Below are positions 27,114 to 36,442 of a stretch of 64,000 nucleotides of DNA, piece after piece. Source of the DNA: Pseudomonas borbori (GTDB lineage: Bacteria; Pseudomonadota; Gammaproteobacteria; Pseudomonadales; Pseudomonadaceae); assembly GCF_900115555.1 (NCBI RefSeq), contig NZ_FOWX01000027.1:1-64000 (forward strand). Reading direction: 5' to 3'. Both the position numbers and the translations under genes were made by a program. Position 1 is the first letter of the stretch; each line of letters starts with the position of its first letter. Below the pieces are notes generated by a model. It searched no databases, was not told where the DNA came from, and saw only the letters and a list, made by a program, of their open reading frames with translations.

Positions 27114-27761
27114 CTAGACTGTGCGCGGGCGCTGTGGCGGTGGGTTGATGCCCATGGACAGATAAATGCTGGTGAAGGCATCGACGCCGATATTGGCTGG
27201 CTTGACCCATTCCACTGGCACATACAGCAGGCCGCCGCCGATGGGGATGGGCGCGGTGGGCACCAGCACGGCGTAATAGCTGCGGCCATCGATATCAATC
27301 GGGTTGGGGTTGGGCATCAGCGCCAGCACGGCGGCACCGTCACCACCGAACAGGCACCACACGGGGCTCATGGCGTTGATGTCGGCCCCTTCCTTTTTCT
27401 CCAGCAAGGCGACAAAGCGATCCGCCAGGTTGTACAGCTTGCCGAACAGCGGGATGCGCCGCAGGGTCAGGTCGGTCAGCCATTGCAGCGGACGGCGCAG
27501 CCCGAGCTGCACGCCCAGGCCCAGGGCATAGATGCCCATCAGCAGCGCCGCAGTACCCAGGGTGTACGCCAGGTAGGCGTTACTGGCGTATGGCTGGCCC
27601 ATGCTGGAAAACACCTGGCCGATGTAGCTGGATGGCCCGATTGCCTGGTTCAACAGGCCGACTATCCAGGTCAGCAGCGTCAGGCTCAGGGCCAGCGGCA
27701 GCAAGACGATCAAGCCGGTTAGCCAGGTCGCGAGGAGGGCGTTGATGCTTTTCTTGAACAT
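27114..27761 (-). CDS. DUF502-family inner-membrane protein
   Basis: A 215-residue protein with two transmembrane segments near residues 10-36 (LLATWLTGLIVLLPLALSL) and 60-87, then a soluble part containing RRIPLFGKLYNLADRF and PTAPIPIGGGLLYVPVEWV. The two hairpin-like membrane segments followed by the P.P..GG.L..VP block define the DUF502 family. Its function is unknown. It lies between the isoleucine-type cluster (convergent) and the RES/Xre pair (same strand), with no clear link to either. Confidence 0.8.
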   Translation of the reverse strand: MFKKSINALLATWLTGLIVLLPLALSLTLLTWIVGLLNQAIGPSSYIGQVFSSMGQPYASNAYLAYTLGTAALLMGIYALGLGVQLGLRRPLQWLTDLTLRRIPLFGKLYNLADRFVALLEKKEGADINAMSPVWCLFGGDGAAVLALMPNPNPIDIDGRSYYAVLVPTAPIPIGGGLLYVPVEWVKPANIGVDAFTSIYLSMGINPPPQRPRTV

Positions 27762-27844
27762 ATGGACGGGATCCGGTCGAGTGGCGGTATCAGGCAGGCA
27801 GTTGTTCGGGACACTTGCGTGGACTGTTACGCAGTGTCGGGCAT

Positions 27845-28519
27845 TCAGGCGATGGTTTTAAGGGTGAAGACTTCGGTGATCCGCTGCAGCTTGCCATCCC
27901 AGACGTAGCGCAGATGCACGCCCTGATGCGGAATGCTCGCCGCCGGCGGGCGGAACAGGGCGGCGCATTCGCCTGCGGGGTGGCGCACGCTGCGGTAGAG
28001 CAGGCCCCAGGAACCCTGCTTGCGTCGTTCGGCGGCGAAGCGCTGGGCGATCGGGTAGGCGGCCGGATCCGGATCGTGCAGGTGCTCATGATCCTGGCGT
28101 ATGTCGTCCAGCGCTTTGACTACCCGGCAGACGTAGGCGCGCAGGGTCAGTTCCAGGCTCGGTTCCCGGGTCGCGCGCAGGAAGCGCTCGCGGTGGTAGC
28201 GGGTTTCCGCCACCGCGGTGTGCAGGCTGTCGCCACAGTAATAGACGCCATACTGGCCCGCAGTGAAGCGGCTGATCGCGCCGACATGGGTGAAGGCGGC
28301 CATCAGCGGCGACGAGCCGGGGCCGCTGACCCGGTCTTCCGGTGCCACATGAGCGAGCAGGCCGGCTTCTTCGCGCAGGCGGTCGTTGGTCAGGCCCTCG
28401 ATCAGGAAGGCCTGCTCGAGGTCGGCGGCATCCAGCACGTCCTCGAACACCGAGATCGGCGGAAAGGCGCTGGAAACCAGGCGATAGGCCCGCAGCCAGG
28501 CGGGCAGGGTCTGCCTCAA
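27845..28519 (-). CDS. RES-domain toxin (NAD-consuming family)
   Basis: I place the start at TTG 28519, which overlaps the antitoxin stop (TTGA), giving 224 residues beginning LRQTLPAWLRAYRLVSS. No ATG or GTG in this frame fits better; a longer frame would run well into the antitoxin gene. The RES domain is visible as GPGSSPLMAAFTH, YYCGDSLHTAVAETRYHRE and RFAAERRKQGSWGLLYRSV, carrying the conserved Arg, Glu and Ser positions. Known RES toxins deplete NAD. The antitoxin-first order with coupled translation is typical of Xre-RES modules. Confidence 0.82.
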   Translation of the reverse strand: MRQTLPAWLRAYRLVSSAFPPISVFEDVLDAADLEQAFLIEGLTNDRLREEAGLLAHVAPEDRVSGPGSSPLMAAFTHVGAISRFTAGQYGVYYCGDSLHTAVAETRYHRERFLRATREPSLELTLRAYVCRVVKALDDIRQDHEHLHDPDPAAYPIAQRFAAERRKQGSWGLLYRSVRHPAGECAALFRPPAASIPHQGVHLRYVWDGKLQRITEVFTLKTIA

Positions 28520-28920
28520 CCCCTGACACCGTCGAGGTAGCGACGCACGTCGGCGAGGTCGACCACACCGCCGGCGAGCATCAGCTCGAGTGCGCTGTTG
28601 CCATTGAATGGCGCCTCGCTGTTGGCTTTTCTCACCCACTCATAGGTCGAGGGTTTGTCGCCGAACAGGATGCGCAGGGACTTGTGGATGCCCATCAGGT
28701 AGGACACCCGTTCCATGGTGTCGCGGGGCAGGCGTACTTCCGGCAGTTGCCGGTATTTGTACAGGGTGCTGCGGCCGATCGAACCCAGCAGGACCATCTG
28801 TTCCTCGACCGAGCAATGCCATTTGTCCATCAGGTTGAAGAAGAATTTCAGCGCGACCTGACCCGCCTTGGGCGAGTCAATGTCGAACTCTGGGGCGTTG
28901 CGATGCGCGCTAGCAGTCAT
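28516..28920 (-). CDS. Xre/MbcA/ParS-type antitoxin (DUF2384)
   Basis: A 134-residue protein, first gene of the toxin-antitoxin pair. The N-terminal region contains a helix-turn-helix (EEQMVLLGSIGRSTLYKYR). The C-terminal DUF2384 toxin-binding part includes RVSYLMGIHKSLRILFGD, then EWVRKANSEAPFNGNSALELMLAGG and VRRYLDGVRG. This layout matches antitoxins that cap RES toxins and repress their own promoter. The upstream region has a perfect 12-base palindrome at 28930-28941 that could be the operator. The stop overlaps the inferred toxin start. Confidence 0.85.
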   Translation of the reverse strand: MTASAHRNAPEFDIDSPKAGQVALKFFFNLMDKWHCSVEEQMVLLGSIGRSTLYKYRQLPEVRLPRDTMERVSYLMGIHKSLRILFGDKPSTYEWVRKANSEAPFNGNSALELMLAGGVVDLADVRRYLDGVRG

Positions 28921-28929
28921 GCTCGTTCA

Positions 28930-28970
28930 TCCATATATGGACTTTAGTTGAAGATTAGTCTTCATTTGGA
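28930..28970 (-). promoter_or_regulatory. Palindromes upstream of the Xre-RES operon
   Basis: TCCATATATGGA (28930-28941) is a perfect 12-base palindrome 9 bases upstream of the antitoxin ATG. GAAGATTAGTCTTC (28950-28963) is a second dyad with arms GAAGA/TCTTC, and TTTGGA at 28965-28970 repeats a half of the first. They fit an autorepression site; binding is inferred. Confidence 0.5.
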
Positions 28971-29095
28971 TTCGATGCAATGGCTCGGAGGGAGGCACCG
29001 ATCAGGGTTGCCGACACTGGCCGGGTTCGCCGATACCTGTAGTAATCGCCAGAAAGTACCGTTTGGCAGTTTTTCGTCGATTACCAGGGGGAGGC

Positions 29096-29124
29096 TTGTC
29101 GATTAACTTGGTTAGCGCTAACAT
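29096..29124 (+). promoter_or_regulatory. Promoter with LacI-family operator before the gluconokinase-TRAP gene
   Basis: TTGTCG (29096-29101), a 17-base spacer and TAACAT (29119-29124) form a reasonable sigma-70 promoter. The perfect palindrome GTTAGCGCTAAC (29111-29122) overlaps the spacer and -10, as expected for repression. The central AGCGCT is typical for LacI-family regulators, and such a gene lies at 32818. Confidence 0.7.
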
Positions 29125-29172
29125 CGGCTCAAACAACAAACGGCCCCGCCCCATGGGTGCCCTGGAGAACCC

Positions 29173-30309
29173 ATGCAGACAGTCAATCCTGCCCCCGCCG
29201 TCATTGCGGCACGCCGTACCCTGGTGGTCATGGGCGTCAGTGGCTCCGGCAAGAGCGAGATCAGCCAAGCCGTGGCCAGCGAACTTGCCTGGCGGCATAT
29301 CGAAGCCGACCATTTCCATCCCGAGGCTAACGTCGAGCGGATGCGCGCCGGCACTGCCCTCACCGACGACGACCGCATTCACTGGCTGGATGCGCTGATC
29401 GTCGAGATGCAGGCCGCGCAGGCCGCGGGAGAGGGATTCGTGCTCGCCTGTTCGGCACTCAAGCGCAGCTACCGCGAACGCCTGCGCGCCGCCGTGCCGG
29501 GCTTGCAGTTCGCTCATCTGGATATCGATCGGGCCACCGCCTTGCAGCGGGTAGGTGCAAGGCCCGGGCATTTCATGCCGATCTCGCTGGTCGACAGCCA
29601 GTTCACCACCCTCGAGTCGCCCAACGGCGAACCCCATGTGTTCAGCCTCAGTGCCGCGCAGAGCCGCGCAGAGGTGGTTGCGCAAATCTGTGCCTGGGTG
29701 CGCCGCGATGCCACGGGTGAGGAGATCGAGGCGCAGGTGGATCTTTCTGCGCAGCCGTTTGATAGCGCTAACCATGGCCCGCAACTGACTGCCGAACCTA
29801 TCTACAGCGGTGGCCTGGCGCAGCTGTTCGACCGCCTCACCGACGGCCTGATGGCCGGGTTGATGGCCTTCATGGTGGCCGCCGTCTTCATCAACGTGGT
29901 GTTGCGCTATGCCTTCGGCACCGGCTGGGCCGGCGTCGAGGAGTTGTCGCGGCTGGCCTTCGTCTGGCTGGTGTTCGTCGGTGTGGCGTCGAGCATGCGC
30001 CGCGGCGAACTGATGACCTTTCGCATGATCCGCGACCGCTTCCCCCATGCCGCTCGCCGCCTGATCGACTCGGTCAGCTGGCTGCTGGTGATAGTCGCCA
30101 GCCTGCTCTCGGCCCTGGGTGCCTGGAGCCAGGTGCAATACGGCTGGGGCAACCACAGCACGGTGGTCGGCTACCCGGTGGTGCTGGCGATGGTGCCGGT
30201 GTTGGCCAGCATGGCGGTGCTCGCGCTGTTGGCGCTGGTGCAGCTCGTCAACGTCTGGCGCCGACCGCGCGAGCAGGCTGCGGCGCTGGCCAATGTTACG
30301 GCCGACTGA
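29173..30309 (+). CDS. Gluconokinase fused to TRAP transporter small permease (GntK-DctQ)
   Basis: One uninterrupted 378-residue frame holds two complete proteins. Residues 1-178 are a gluconokinase: P-loop GVSGSGKS at 21-28, EADHFHPEANVERM, DDDRIHWLD, ACSALKRSYRERLR, and HFMPISLVDSQFTTLESP. Residues 179-214 are a polar linker. Residues 215-365 are a DctQ small permease with about four membrane segments and the motif EELSRLAFVWLVFVG. Separate proteins of these two families are normally about 170 residues each. The fusion would tether the kinase that makes 6-phosphogluconate to the importer in the inner membrane. dctM follows after 63 bases. Confidence 0.88.
   Translation: MQTVNPAPAVIAARRTLVVMGVSGSGKSEISQAVASELAWRHIEADHFHPEANVERMRAGTALTDDDRIHWLDALIVEMQAAQAAGEGFVLACSALKRSYRERLRAAVPGLQFAHLDIDRATALQRVGARPGHFMPISLVDSQFTTLESPNGEPHVFSLSAAQSRAEVVAQICAWVRRDATGEEIEAQVDLSAQPFDSANHGPQLTAEPIYSGGLAQLFDRLTDGLMAGLMAFMVAAVFINVVLRYAFGTGWAGVEELSRLAFVWLVFVGVASSMRRGELMTFRMIRDRFPHAARRLIDSVSWLLVIVASLLSALGAWSQVQYGWGNHSTVVGYPVVLAMVPVLASMAVLALLALVQLVNVWRRPREQAAALANVTAD
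29761..29773 (+). promoter_or_regulatory. Operator-like sequence inside the fusion linker
   Basis: GATAGCGCTAACC at codons 197-201 matches the upstream operator GTTAGCGCTAAC at 11 of 12 positions over the palindrome. It lies in the linker coding region between the kinase and permease domains. It could be a second regulator site or the relic of a former promoter between two separate genes. Confidence 0.5.
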
Positions 30310-30372
30310 GCAGATGTTCGCGTTGCATTCTTTCCATAACAAGATCGGGCACTGCCCACCGAGGACCCGCTG

Positions 30373-31650
30373 ATGACCGTCGCTGTCTTCCTTGCTTCAC
30401 TGCTGGGTTTCATGTCCTTCGGCATGCCCATCGCCTTCGCCCTGATTCTCACCGGCGCGGTGCTGATGTGGTATCTGCAGTTCTGGGACGTGCAACTGCT
30501 GGCGCAGAACCTGCTCGCCGGCGCCGACAGCTTTCCGCTGCTGGCCGTGCCCTTCTTCATCCTGGCCGGTGAGCTGATGAACGCCGGCGGCATCTCCAGG
30601 CGCATCATCGCCATGGCCCAGGCCTACTTCGGCCACCTGCGCGGCGGTCTCGGCTACGTGGCGATCGCCGCGGCGGTGCTGCTGGCGAGCATGTCCGGCT
30701 CGGCCCTGGCCGACACTGCGGCGCTGGCCACCCTGTTGCTGCCGATGATGCGTCAGCGTGGTTACCCGCTGCATTCCTCGGCCGGCCTGGTGGCGGCCGG
30801 CGGCATCATCGCGCCGATCATTCCGCCGTCGATGCCCTTCGTGATCTATGGCGTGGTGACCAATACCTCGATCAGCCAGCTGTTCATGGCCGGTCTGGTG
30901 CCGGGCCTGATCATGGGCGTCGGCCTGATCTTCGCCTGGACCCTGATCGCCCGCGGCTTCACCGAGCCGACCCCGCCCAAGGCGAGCAAGGCCGAACGCC
31001 GCCGCGTGCTGGTGGATGGCGCCGCGGCGCTGATGTTGCCGGTGATCATCGTCGGCGGCCTGCGCTTCGGCATCTTCACCCCGACCGAGGCGGCGGTGGT
31101 GGCGGCGGTCTATGCCCTGGCGGTGTCGACCCTGCTCTATCGCGAGCTGAGCTGGGCGGCGCTGAGCGAGACCCTGACCCGCGCTAGCCGCACCACCGCC
31201 TCGGTGATGTTCCTCTGCGCCGCGGCCACGGTATCGGCCTATATGGTCACTCTGGCCCAGTTGCCGGAGGAAATCGGCGCCATGCTCGGCCCGCTGCTCG
31301 ACCATCCGCATCTGCTGATGCTGGCGATCATGCTGCTGATGATCGCGGTGGGCATGGTCCTCGACCTGACCCCGACCATCCTGATTCTGGCGCCGGTGCT
31401 GGCGCCTATTGCGATCAAGGCCGGCATCGATCCGGTGTACTTCGGCGTGATGTTCGTGCTCATCGGCTCCATCGGCCTGATCACCCCGCCGGTGGGCACG
31501 GTGCTCAACGTGGTCGGCGGTATCGGCAGGCTGCGCATGGAAATCCTGGTGCGCGGGGTGATGCCGTTCTTCTACATCTACCTGGGCATTGTCGCGCTGC
31601 TGATTGCCTTCCCGGCCATCGTCACGGTGCCGCTGGCATGGTTGCGCTGA
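30373..31650 (+). CDS. TRAP transporter large permease (DctM)
   Basis: A 425-residue, strongly hydrophobic protein with about twelve membrane segments. DctM features are FGMPIAFALILTGAVLMW at the N-terminus, LAVPFFILAGELMNAGGISRRII, MSGSALADTAALATLLLPMM and IIAPIIPPSMPFVIYGV. It is the sodium-coupled transport subunit that works with DctQ (here fused to gluconokinase) and the binding protein encoded next. Substrate is inferred to be gluconate or a related sugar acid from the kinase. The start ATG 30373 follows GAGGACCCGC. Confidence 0.93.
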   Translation: MTVAVFLASLLGFMSFGMPIAFALILTGAVLMWYLQFWDVQLLAQNLLAGADSFPLLAVPFFILAGELMNAGGISRRIIAMAQAYFGHLRGGLGYVAIAAAVLLASMSGSALADTAALATLLLPMMRQRGYPLHSSAGLVAAGGIIAPIIPPSMPFVIYGVVTNTSISQLFMAGLVPGLIMGVGLIFAWTLIARGFTEPTPPKASKAERRRVLVDGAAALMLPVIIVGGLRFGIFTPTEAAVVAAVYALAVSTLLYRELSWAALSETLTRASRTTASVMFLCAAATVSAYMVTLAQLPEEIGAMLGPLLDHPHLLMLAIMLLMIAVGMVLDLTPTILILAPVLAPIAIKAGIDPVYFGVMFVLIGSIGLITPPVGTVLNVVGGIGRLRMEILVRGVMPFFYIYLGIVALLIAFPAIVTVPLAWLR

Positions 31651-31723
31651 TGTTTTCCACGTCCGGCAGCAGGCTGCCGGGCACCCCCGTTGTATCTTCC
31701 ACAACAATAAGAGGCACTTGCTG

Positions 31724-32737
31724 ATGAAACGTCCACTGATCACCGTTCTGGCTGCGGCCATGCTGTTCAGCCCGCTGGCCACGCTCACCGCCCAGGCCGA
31801 TGAAGTCCGTTCGCGGATGATTCGCTTCGGCTACGGGCTCAACGAACAGAGCAACCAGGGCCGGGCGGCCAAGCTGCTGGCCGAGGAAGTCGCCAAGGCC
31901 TCCGCAGGAAAATTGAAGATGCGCACCTATGCCGCGGCCAGCCTGGGTTCGGACGACCAGATGCAGAACGCGCTGATTGGCGGCGCCCAGGAAATGATGG
32001 TCGGCTCCACCGCTACCCTGGTCGGCATCAGCAAGGAAATGGCGGTGTGGGACACGCCGTTCCTGTTCACCCGCGAGCAGCAGGCCGATGCGGTGCTGGA
32101 TGGCCCGGTCGGGCGTCAGGTGATGGACAAGCTGGAAGAGAAGGGCCTGGTCGGCCTGGTCTACTGGGAGAACGGTTTCCGCAACATGACCAACAACGTC
32201 CGGCCGATCAGCAAACTGGAGGATTTCTCCGGGATCAAGCTGCGGGTGATGCCCAACCCGGTATTCCTCGAGACCTTCAAACTGATGGGCGCCAACGCCG
32301 TGCCGCTGCCGTTCTCCGAGTTGTTCACCGCGCTGGAGACCAAGGCGGTGGATGGCCAGGAAAATCCCTTCAACACCATCCTCTCGTCGAAGTTCTTCGA
32401 GGTGCAGAAGTACCTGACGGTGACCAACCACGTCTACAGCCCGTGGATCGTCACCGCGTCCAAGCGCTGGTGGGACGGCCTGTCGCAGACCGAACAGGGC
32501 ATCATCCTGGAGGCGGCGAAGAAGGCCCGCGACTTCGAGCGTCAGGACACCCGCGCCGAGGCGGCCAAGGCCCTGGCCCAGCTCAAGGACAACGGCATGC
32601 AGGTCAACCAGGTCAGCGACGCCGAGCTGCAGCGCATGCGCGAGCAGGCCCAGCCGGCGATTCAGCAGGTGATCGATACGGTCGGTCAACCGCTGTTCGA
32701 TCAGGTGCAGGCCGAGTTGGCCAAGGTGCCGGAATAA
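31724..32737 (+). CDS. TRAP transporter substrate-binding protein (DctP)
   Basis: ATG 31724, nine bases after GAGG, gives 337 residues with a signal peptide ending near TAQADE. Family features are the IRFGYGLNEQSNQGRAAKLLAEEV opening, ENGFRNMTNNVRPI, and the ligand helix region GIKLRVMPNPVFLETFKLMGANAVPLPFSELFTAL with the arginine (R in KLRVM) that binds the carboxylate. It is secreted to the periplasm to deliver a sugar acid to DctM. It is followed after 80 bases by the LacI regulator gene. Confidence 0.92.
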   Translation: MKRPLITVLAAAMLFSPLATLTAQADEVRSRMIRFGYGLNEQSNQGRAAKLLAEEVAKASAGKLKMRTYAAASLGSDDQMQNALIGGAQEMMVGSTATLVGISKEMAVWDTPFLFTREQQADAVLDGPVGRQVMDKLEEKGLVGLVYWENGFRNMTNNVRPISKLEDFSGIKLRVMPNPVFLETFKLMGANAVPLPFSELFTALETKAVDGQENPFNTILSSKFFEVQKYLTVTNHVYSPWIVTASKRWWDGLSQTEQGIILEAAKKARDFERQDTRAEAAKALAQLKDNGMQVNQVSDAELQRMREQAQPAIQQVIDTVGQPLFDQVQAELAKVPE

Positions 32738-32817
32738 GGTCCCTGCATGGCGGTCGGCCGATGTCGGGCTGACCGCCGCGCCTGCTAGAATCGCCTGCCT
32801 TTTCCAGGGAAGTAGTC

Positions 32818-33837
32818 ATGAGCCCACGTCGTCGTCGCTCCGCCGAACGCGTCACCCTGTCCGATGTGGCCAAGGCCGCCGGTTGCTCGCTGATGTCCGC
32901 CTCGCGCGCCTTGTCGCAGCCGGAACGGGTTTCCGATGCGCTGCGCGCGCAGGTCATGCAGGCGGCCAAGGCGCTGGGCTACGTGGCCAATCCGGCGGCG
33001 CGGGCGCTGGCCAGTTCCAAGTCGAACCTGGTGGCGGTGCTGATTCCGTCGCTGTCCAACTCGGTATTCGTCGACACCGTCGAGGCGATCCAGCGGGTGC
33101 TGATGCCCGCTGGCTTCGAGATGATGATCGGGGTCAGCCACTATCGCCCCGAGGAAGACGAGCGTCTGCTGCGCTCCTACCTGGCGCATCAGCCGGCCGG
33201 CCTGTTGCTCACCGGTTTCGAGCGCAGCGACACGGCGCGGGAGATTCTCGGAGGTTGCCGCGGGCCCATCGTCACCATGATGGAGCTGAGCGATGACGAG
33301 GACGAGTACTGCGTCGGCTTCTCGCAACTGGATGCCGGCGCGGCCATGACCGGCGCGCTGATCGAGCGCGGCTACCGGCATATCGCCTTCGCCGCCGCCC
33401 AGTTGGACCCGCGCACCCTGCAGCGTGCCGAGGGCTACCGGCAGTGCATGCGGGTGCACGGCCGTTACAACCCGAGCCTGGAACTGCTCACCCCAGAGCT
33501 GTCCTCGATCGGCCTGGGCGCCAATCTACTCGACCGCCTGCTGGCCCAGCACCCGGAAATCGACGCGGTGTTCTTCAACAACGACGACCTGGCCCTGGGC
33601 GCACTGTTTCGCGCTCGTCAGCTCGATCTGGCGGTGCCGCAACGGCTGGCCATCGCCGGCTTCAACGACCTGCCGGCCGCCGCCTGGGTGCATCCGGCGC
33701 TGACCACGGTGCGCACCATCCGCGGGCGCATCGGCCAGTTGGCCGGGGAAATGCTGCTGACCCTGATGCGCGGCGAACAGCCGGCCGCGCACTGCATCGA
33801 CGTGGGTTTCGAACTGGTGCTGCGCGACAGCGCTTGA
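32818..33837 (+). CDS. LacI-family regulator (GntR-like) of the gluconate TRAP locus
   Basis: A 339-residue repressor. The DNA-binding head VTLSDVAKAAGCSLMSASRALSQPERVSD and hinge helix NPAARALASSKS are clear, followed by a periplasmic-binding-protein-like effector domain (LVAVLIPSLSNSVFVDTVEAI ... AVFFNNDDLALGAL). It resembles gluconate utilisation repressors. The palindrome GTTAGCGCTAAC before the kinase fusion is its likely target and 6-phosphogluconate or gluconate a likely inducer (known for relatives, inferred here). It appears to be the last gene of the locus. Confidence 0.88.
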   Translation: MSPRRRRSAERVTLSDVAKAAGCSLMSASRALSQPERVSDALRAQVMQAAKALGYVANPAARALASSKSNLVAVLIPSLSNSVFVDTVEAIQRVLMPAGFEMMIGVSHYRPEEDERLLRSYLAHQPAGLLLTGFERSDTAREILGGCRGPIVTMMELSDDEDEYCVGFSQLDAGAAMTGALIERGYRHIAFAAAQLDPRTLQRAEGYRQCMRVHGRYNPSLELLTPELSSIGLGANLLDRLLAQHPEIDAVFFNNDDLALGALFRARQLDLAVPQRLAIAGFNDLPAAAWVHPALTTVRTIRGRIGQLAGEMLLTLMRGEQPAAHCIDVGFELVLRDSA

Positions 33838-33894
33838 GCTGCCTGGCCATGAAAAATATCCGAAATTTTGGCTTTTTATCAAGGTCTTACCGCG

Positions 33895-34827
33895 CTAACT
33901 TGAAGCTTTATCGAGTTTCTTTTCCTGGGCGATGACGTGCTGGCAGATCTCGATGATCTGCTCGCGCATCCAGCGGTTGGCCGGATCCTGGTCGGTGCTC
34001 TCGTGCCAGTACAGGTGGGTTTCCAGGGCCGGCATGTCGCTGACCGGCAACTCCATGTAATGCAGGTCGTTACGCCGGGCGAAGCGCTCCGGTACGGTGA
34101 TTGCCATGTCGGTGCTGTGCAGCACGGTGGAGGCCATCAGGTAATGCTGCGAACGCAGGGCAACCCGGCGTTTCAGGCCCATCTTGCCCAGCGACAGGTC
34201 GATATAGCCTAGGCCGCTGCGGCGGCTGGAAATCTGGATGTGGGTCAGCGACAGGTATTCGTCCAGGCTGATCTTGTCCTTGGCCAGCGGGTGGCCCCTG
34301 CGCATGGCGCAGACGTAGCGGTCTTCCATCATCTTGACGTGCCGCACCTGGGGATCGGTGTTGAGCGGCGCGTCGACGGCGAAGTCGAGCCGGCCCGCGG
34401 CCAGTTCCTTGGTGGTTTCGCGGCGGCGGGCGAGCATGCTTTCGAGGCTGACATTCGGTGCCAGGCGGCGCAGGCGCTGGAACAGGGAGGGCAGCACCAG
34501 CGCCTCGGTGAGGTCGGTCATGCTGATGCGGTAGGTCTTGTTGGCCTCTGCCGGATTGAAGATGCGGCTTTCCTGCACCGAGATGCGCAATTGCTGCAGG
34601 GCACTGCGTACCGGTGCGATGATGTTCTGCGCCATGGGTGTGGGCACCATGCCCTGAGCGGTGCGCACGAACAAGGGGTCGTTGAAGGTCTCGCGCAGGC
34701 GGGCGAGGGCATTGGACACGGCCGGCTGGGTGATGCCGACGATCTGCCCGGCACGGGTCAGATTGGCCTCGGTGTAGATGGCATCGAAGACGATAAAGAG
34801 GTTGAGATCGACCTTGTTCAGATTCAT
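33895..34827 (-). CDS. LysR-family transcriptional regulator (NodD/LeuO-like length)
   Basis: A 310-residue regulator beginning MNLNKVDLNLFIVFDAIYTE. The winged helix is ANLTRAGQIVGITQPAVSNALARLRETFNDPLFVRTAQGMVPT, and DLNLF..FDAI with the PLFVR..GM.PT block is typical of the NodD/LeuO-like branch. The effector domain follows. It is divergent from the acyl-CoA dehydrogenase at 34985 across 157 bases and is the likely regulator of that gene. It is convergent with the LacI gene. Confidence 0.87.
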   Translation of the reverse strand: MNLNKVDLNLFIVFDAIYTEANLTRAGQIVGITQPAVSNALARLRETFNDPLFVRTAQGMVPTPMAQNIIAPVRSALQQLRISVQESRIFNPAEANKTYRISMTDLTEALVLPSLFQRLRRLAPNVSLESMLARRRETTKELAAGRLDFAVDAPLNTDPQVRHVKMMEDRYVCAMRRGHPLAKDKISLDEYLSLTHIQISSRRSGLGYIDLSLGKMGLKRRVALRSQHYLMASTVLHSTDMAITVPERFARRNDLHYMELPVSDMPALETHLYWHESTDQDPANRWMREQIIEICQHVIAQEKKLDKASS

Positions 34828-34901
34828 TGCGCGCTCGCTCCGAGGGTTGTCGGTATCAGTTGATCATATATCGGTGATGAATGTTTATACACGGCGAGAA
34901 T

Positions 34902-34916
34902 AGATTAGATAAATCT
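34902..34916. promoter_or_regulatory. Candidate LysR-type site between divergent regulator and acyl-CoA dehydrogenase
   Basis: AGATT and AATCT flank five bases in an AT-rich part of the divergent spacer, giving a small dyad of LysR-box size. The spacer also holds ATCA/TGAT arms at 34863-34878. Short arms make chance a real possibility. Confidence 0.3.
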
Positions 34917-34984
34917 TAGGGCCTGTTCTAGCATCATTTTCAGATCGAACACCTCACCAAATCAGCCCGCAGAAGGTAGCTCCC

Positions 34985-36193
<1,209 letters not shown>

Positions 36194-36235
36194 CCGCATT
36201 GCACCGCAGCGCTCACCGACGCTGCCAAGGAAATG

Positions 36236-36270
36236 ACGACAAGGCCCGCCAAGCATGCGGGCCTTGTCGT
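36236..36270 (+). terminator. Strong hairpin, probable terminator after the acyl-CoA dehydrogenase
   Basis: ACGACAAGGCCCGC (36236-36249) and its exact complement (36257-36270) form a 14-base-pair stem with a seven-base loop. There is no long T run after it, so termination strength is uncertain. Confidence 0.7.
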
Positions 36271-36289
36271 TGCTGCGTCAGCGCCCACG

Positions 36290-36321
36290 CATGGCTGCGG
36301 ATCGTCATGGCTGCGGATGGT
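36290..36321. repeat. Tandem 16-base direct repeat upstream of the GGDEF-EAL gene
   Basis: CATGGCTGCGGATCGT (36290-36305) is followed immediately by CATGGCTGCGGATGGT (36306-36321), 15 of 16 identical. It is noncoding and may be slippage or a paired binding site. Confidence 0.7.
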
Positions 36322-36442
36322 CATAAAAGAACGCCTGAAATGCAACGAGGCGTCGGTCGAATTCAATCCTGAGGTATATAGTTGATCTGTGGCAGCGGAA
36401 GCCTGTCGCGCTAGGGGAAAGACAACGCGTTGGGGGGGAGGG

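Noticed and set aside
33849..33876. A bidirectional terminator between the LacI and LysR genes
   Set aside because: A/T runs flank CCGAAATTTTGG, but the pairing is imperfect and short, so I do not list it as a feature.
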